In this document: piece after piece, positions 22,332 through 24,664 of the stretch
Position numbering within the stretch: the first letter of the stretch is position 1
Layout of the letters: each line of letters opens with the position of its first letter
From: an uncultured Paludibacter sp.
GTDB taxonomy: Bacteria > Bacteroidota > Bacteroidia > Bacteroidales > Paludibacteraceae
Assembly (NCBI GenBank): GCA_937927845.1
Contig: CALFXE010000023.1
Span: forward strand, 1-24,664
Direction of reading: 5' to 3'
Length of the DNA stretch: 24,664 bases
Translations under genes and position numbers: made by a program
The notes under the pieces: model-generated
Seen by the model: only the letters and a program-made list of their open reading frames with translations
What the model was told of the DNA's origin: nothing
Database searches by the model: none

Positions 22332-23981
22332 CTACACTATCTCAATCCCTCTCTCTTTGCACAGCTCTAAAGCTATTTCGCGCAATTTGTATTTTTGCAC
22401 TTTGCCACTACCGGTTAGTGGATATTCCGGGACTGTAAACACATAGCGCGGAATCTTGTAGCGTGCTATTTTGTTCATACAGAAATCGCGTACATCTTCT
22501 GCTTCAAAATAATACCCGTCTTTAGGTATAATAAAGGCTCCTACATCTTCTCCATAACGTTCTGATTTGATAGCAACTACTTGCACATCTTTTACTCCAG
22601 GCATCTGATACAGAAAATCTTCTACTTCTTTTGGGGATATATTCTCTCCTCCTCTGATTATCATATCTTTAATGCGTCCTGTAATCCGGTAATTACCGTT
22701 CTCATCTTTAACTCCCAAATCACCTGAATGTAACCATCCATCTTTGTCTATTACACTTGCCGTTGCTTCCGGATTTTTGTAATAGCCTTTCATCACTAAA
22801 TAACCTTTACAGCAAACTTCTCCTTCAACTCCAACAGGACATTCTTTACCTGTTACAGGATCAATTATTGCAACTTCTGTAAACTCATATGGGCGACCTA
22901 CTGTTGTACAGCGCACTTCAAATGAATCGTCAATGCGAGTTTGTGTCATACCGGGCGATGACTCTGTCAGTCCATAAACACTGGTTATGTCCATGTACAT
23001 CTTTTCGTTTACCTGACGCATAAGTTCCATAGGGCACAGTGCTCCTGCCATAATACCGGTACGAAGTGATGTCATATCGAACATCTCAAACATCGGATGG
23101 TTAAGTTCGGCTATAAACATAGTAGGCACTCCGTATAATGCCGTACATCTTTCTTTATGTATTGAAGCTAAAGTTATCAACGGATCAAATCTTTCAACCA
23201 TCACTTGAGTGCAACCGTGAGTCAGGCAGTTCATCGTTGCCAAAACAACTCCAAAACAATGAAATAGTGGTACGCAAATACACAATTTGTCGTTTTGCGT
23301 GAATTTCATATGCTCTCCTGTCAGATATCCGTTATTTGCAATATTGTGATGTGACAGCATTACGCCTTTAGGGAAACCTGTAGTACCGGATGTATATTGC
23401 ATATTCACAACATCGTGACAGTTTACTTTCGATTTTGCTTTATTTAGATCTTCATCACTTTTATAATTTCCCAGAAGTAACAACTCAGGAGTGTTAAACA
23501 TTCCTCTATATTTTTCCTGACCGATATAAACCACATTCTTCAGTAAAGGAAATCGTTCACTTTTTAAATATCCTCTCTGCTGCGTTTTTAATTCAGGAAT
23601 CAACGAATATACGATGTCTAAATAATTGTTGTTACCGGTCCCATCAGTAACACATAGAGTATGCATGTCGGAGTCTTCCAATATAAAAGCTAATTCATGC
23701 TCTTTGTAGTTTGTATTTACAGTAACAGCAATGGCTCCTATTTTTGCACAAGCATAAAGGAATGTTAACCAATCAGGTACGTTTTGCGCCCATATTCCCA
23801 CATGTGAACCATTAGTTACCCCAACAGCCAACAGTCCCTTTGCCATACTATCAACTCTTGCATTAAATTCCTTCCACGTAAATCGTAAATCTCTATCGGA
23901 ATATACTATATACTCATGATTCGGTGTTTCTTTTGCCCAATGTTCAAGCCAATCACTTAAAGTTCTATCAAATAGTTGCAT
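22332..23981 (-). CDS. AMP-forming acyl-CoA synthetase
   Basis: The enzyme activates a carboxylic acid to an acyl-adenylate and then an acyl-CoA. The 549-aa chain is full length for the ANL superfamily. It shows the P-loop-like YTSGTTGFPKGVMLSHHN (about 197-214), YGLTESSPG, the hinge GWLHSGDLG...RITGRIKDMIIRGGENISPKEVE, and the C-terminal catalytic lysine context PLTGSGKVQKYKL. The general layout is closest to medium- or long-chain fatty-acyl-CoA ligases, but the substrate cannot be set from sequence. It begins 45 nt after the XRE-cupin gene on the same strand, so the two are probably one transcript and the regulator may respond to an acid or acyl-CoA. Confidence 0.9.
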   Translation of the reverse strand: MQLFDRTLSDWLEHWAKETPNHEYIVYSDRDLRFTWKEFNARVDSMAKGLLAVGVTNGSHVGIWAQNVPDWLTFLYACAKIGAIAVTVNTNYKEHELAFILEDSDMHTLCVTDGTGNNNYLDIVYSLIPELKTQQRGYLKSERFPLLKNVVYIGQEKYRGMFNTPELLLLGNYKSDEDLNKAKSKVNCHDVVNMQYTSGTTGFPKGVMLSHHNIANNGYLTGEHMKFTQNDKLCICVPLFHCFGVVLATMNCLTHGCTQVMVERFDPLITLASIHKERCTALYGVPTMFIAELNHPMFEMFDMTSLRTGIMAGALCPMELMRQVNEKMYMDITSVYGLTESSPGMTQTRIDDSFEVRCTTVGRPYEFTEVAIIDPVTGKECPVGVEGEVCCKGYLVMKGYYKNPEATASVIDKDGWLHSGDLGVKDENGNYRITGRIKDMIIRGGENISPKEVEDFLYQMPGVKDVQVVAIKSERYGEDVGAFIIPKDGYYFEAEDVRDFCMNKIARYKIPRYVFTVPEYPLTGSGKVQKYKLREIALELCKERGIEIV

Positions 23982-24026
23982 CTTTCTGAAATAAAAAATT
24001 ATACAATGATTTTATAAAACTCTAAT

Positions 24027-24602
24027 TTACAGTGGAGTGTAAACAACTGCAAGAATTTTTGCTATTTGTCCCTCTGCAGATGTTACAAGATGATCAACTA
24101 TTGAATCATAATATATGCTATCTCCTGCACTTAATATATATTCTTCGCTTCCGTAGTTAATTTTGATGTTTCCTTCCAAAACATAAATAAACTCTTCACC
24201 CTCATGTGATGAAAGTACGGGTTTCTGATTTACAGGTGTATTAACCTCTATAATAAACGGTTCCATTGCCCTACCCGATTTATTGGATGCCAATGAAACA
24301 AAATCTAAATGTGAGTTTGCAGATGACAGCTGACTAGAAAATGTAATCGGTTCTTGAGGAGTTGATTTTCTATGTATAACAGGACCTATTCCGGATGAAT
24401 CATCTAAAAATGTTCCTAATCGCACTCCTATAGCACGTGCTATTTTTATTAATGGTGATAAAGATGGAATGTTACTACTGTTGAGCAATACTTCGATTTG
24501 CTCTTTCTTTAATCCTGAACGTTCCGCAAGTTCGTCTATAGAGATATTCCTATCTTCACATAATGTTGTTATTTTCCTGGCAATTTGATTGTCTGGTTTC
24601 AT
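24027..24602 (-). CDS. XRE-family regulator with C-terminal cupin domain
   Basis: This 191-aa transcription factor has an XRE/Cro-C1 HTH at the N-terminus (about 8-62: ITTLCEDRNISIDELAERSGL followed by an IEVLL recognition-helix region) and a cupin-2 ligand-sensing barrel (about 115-190; GEEFIYVLEGNI, SAGDSIYYDS). Family members sense small molecules and usually control neighbouring metabolic genes. It is followed after 45 nt by the acyl-CoA synthetase, its most likely target. The 62 bp before its ATG are an octamer repeat array running to the window edge, so its own promoter cannot be seen. Confidence 0.9.
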   Translation of the reverse strand: MKPDNQIARKITTLCEDRNISIDELAERSGLKKEQIEVLLNSSNIPSLSPLIKIARAIGVRLGTFLDDSSGIGPVIHRKSTPQEPITFSSQLSSANSHLDFVSLASNKSGRAMEPFIIEVNTPVNQKPVLSSHEGEEFIYVLEGNIKINYGSEEYILSAGDSIYYDSIVDHLVTSAEGQIAKILAVVYTPL

Positions 24603-24609
24603 ATGTAAA

Positions 24610-24664
24610 TAATGTGTTAATATGCTAATGTGTTAATATGCTAATGTGTTAATATGCTAATGTG
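24610..24664. repeat. Octamer array TAATGTGT/TAATATGC
   Basis: Seven octamers alternate between TAATGTGT and TAATATGC with a 16-bp super-period and are cut by the window edge. The array starts 8 bp upstream of the XRE-cupin ATG. It fills the place where a promoter would be expected. Confidence 0.9.

Overview
This window looks like a chromosome segment from a Bacteroidota bacterium, most likely order Bacteroidales. The DNA is AT-rich. Promoters carry the Bacteroidetes -33 TTTG / -7 TAnnTTTG signature (clearest upstream of rpsL and uvrA). Shine-Dalgarno sequences are mostly absent. Ribosomal genes run rpsL-rpsG-fusA-rpsJ-rplC-rplD-rplW with no tuf, and a lipoprotein-type Omp85 protein (TamL) is paired with TamB. 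I cannot name a genus from sequence alone.

Layout. (1) 1-5430, minus strand: the start of the fused str/S10 ribosomal operon (S12, S7, EF-G, S10, L3, L4, L23), driven by a textbook promoter at 5396-5426. The operon leaves the window at the left edge. (2) 5430-13150: an accessory stretch. It holds a single-chain type IIG restriction-modification enzyme followed closely by a flippase-like (UPF0104/LPG synthase TM) membrane protein. Next come 1.4 kb without a credible gene but full of repeats: a 58-bp inverted repeat at its two ends, a GC-richer repeat mosaic, a 22-bp tandem array and REP-like hairpins. After that come a queuosine-precursor transporter with a probable preQ1-I riboswitch, then a CI-like HTH/leucine-zipper regulator divergent from a 59-aa HTH protein and a YbjN-like protein. 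(3) 13154-22131, minus strand: uvrA, then the cell-envelope pair tamB-tamL. (4) 22332-24602, minus strand: an XRE-cupin regulator followed by an AMP-forming acyl-CoA synthetase, with an octamer array running off the right edge.

How the parts fit together. The ribosomal genes make translation components under one promoter. The R-M enzyme is a self-contained defence unit needing no partner subunits. YhhQ imports queuosine precursors, and its leader seems able to fold into the preQ1-I pseudoknot just before the ATG. The CI-like/HTH pair has two putative promoters pointing at each other, with a perfect palindrome between them, so it looks like a small regulatory switch. TamB and TamL would form the inner- and outer-membrane ends of a translocation/assembly module. 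The XRE-cupin protein probably controls the acyl-CoA synthetase gene behind it.

Several start codons were moved from upstream TTG codons to internal ATGs (uvrA, yhhQ, tamL, tamB), using promoter position, riboswitch position or signal-peptide logic. No rRNA, tRNA, CRISPR array or transposase gene was seen. The most unusual signals are non-coding: the riboswitch candidate, the 58-bp inverted repeat, the 22-bp array and the mirrored heptamer array between tamB and tamL.
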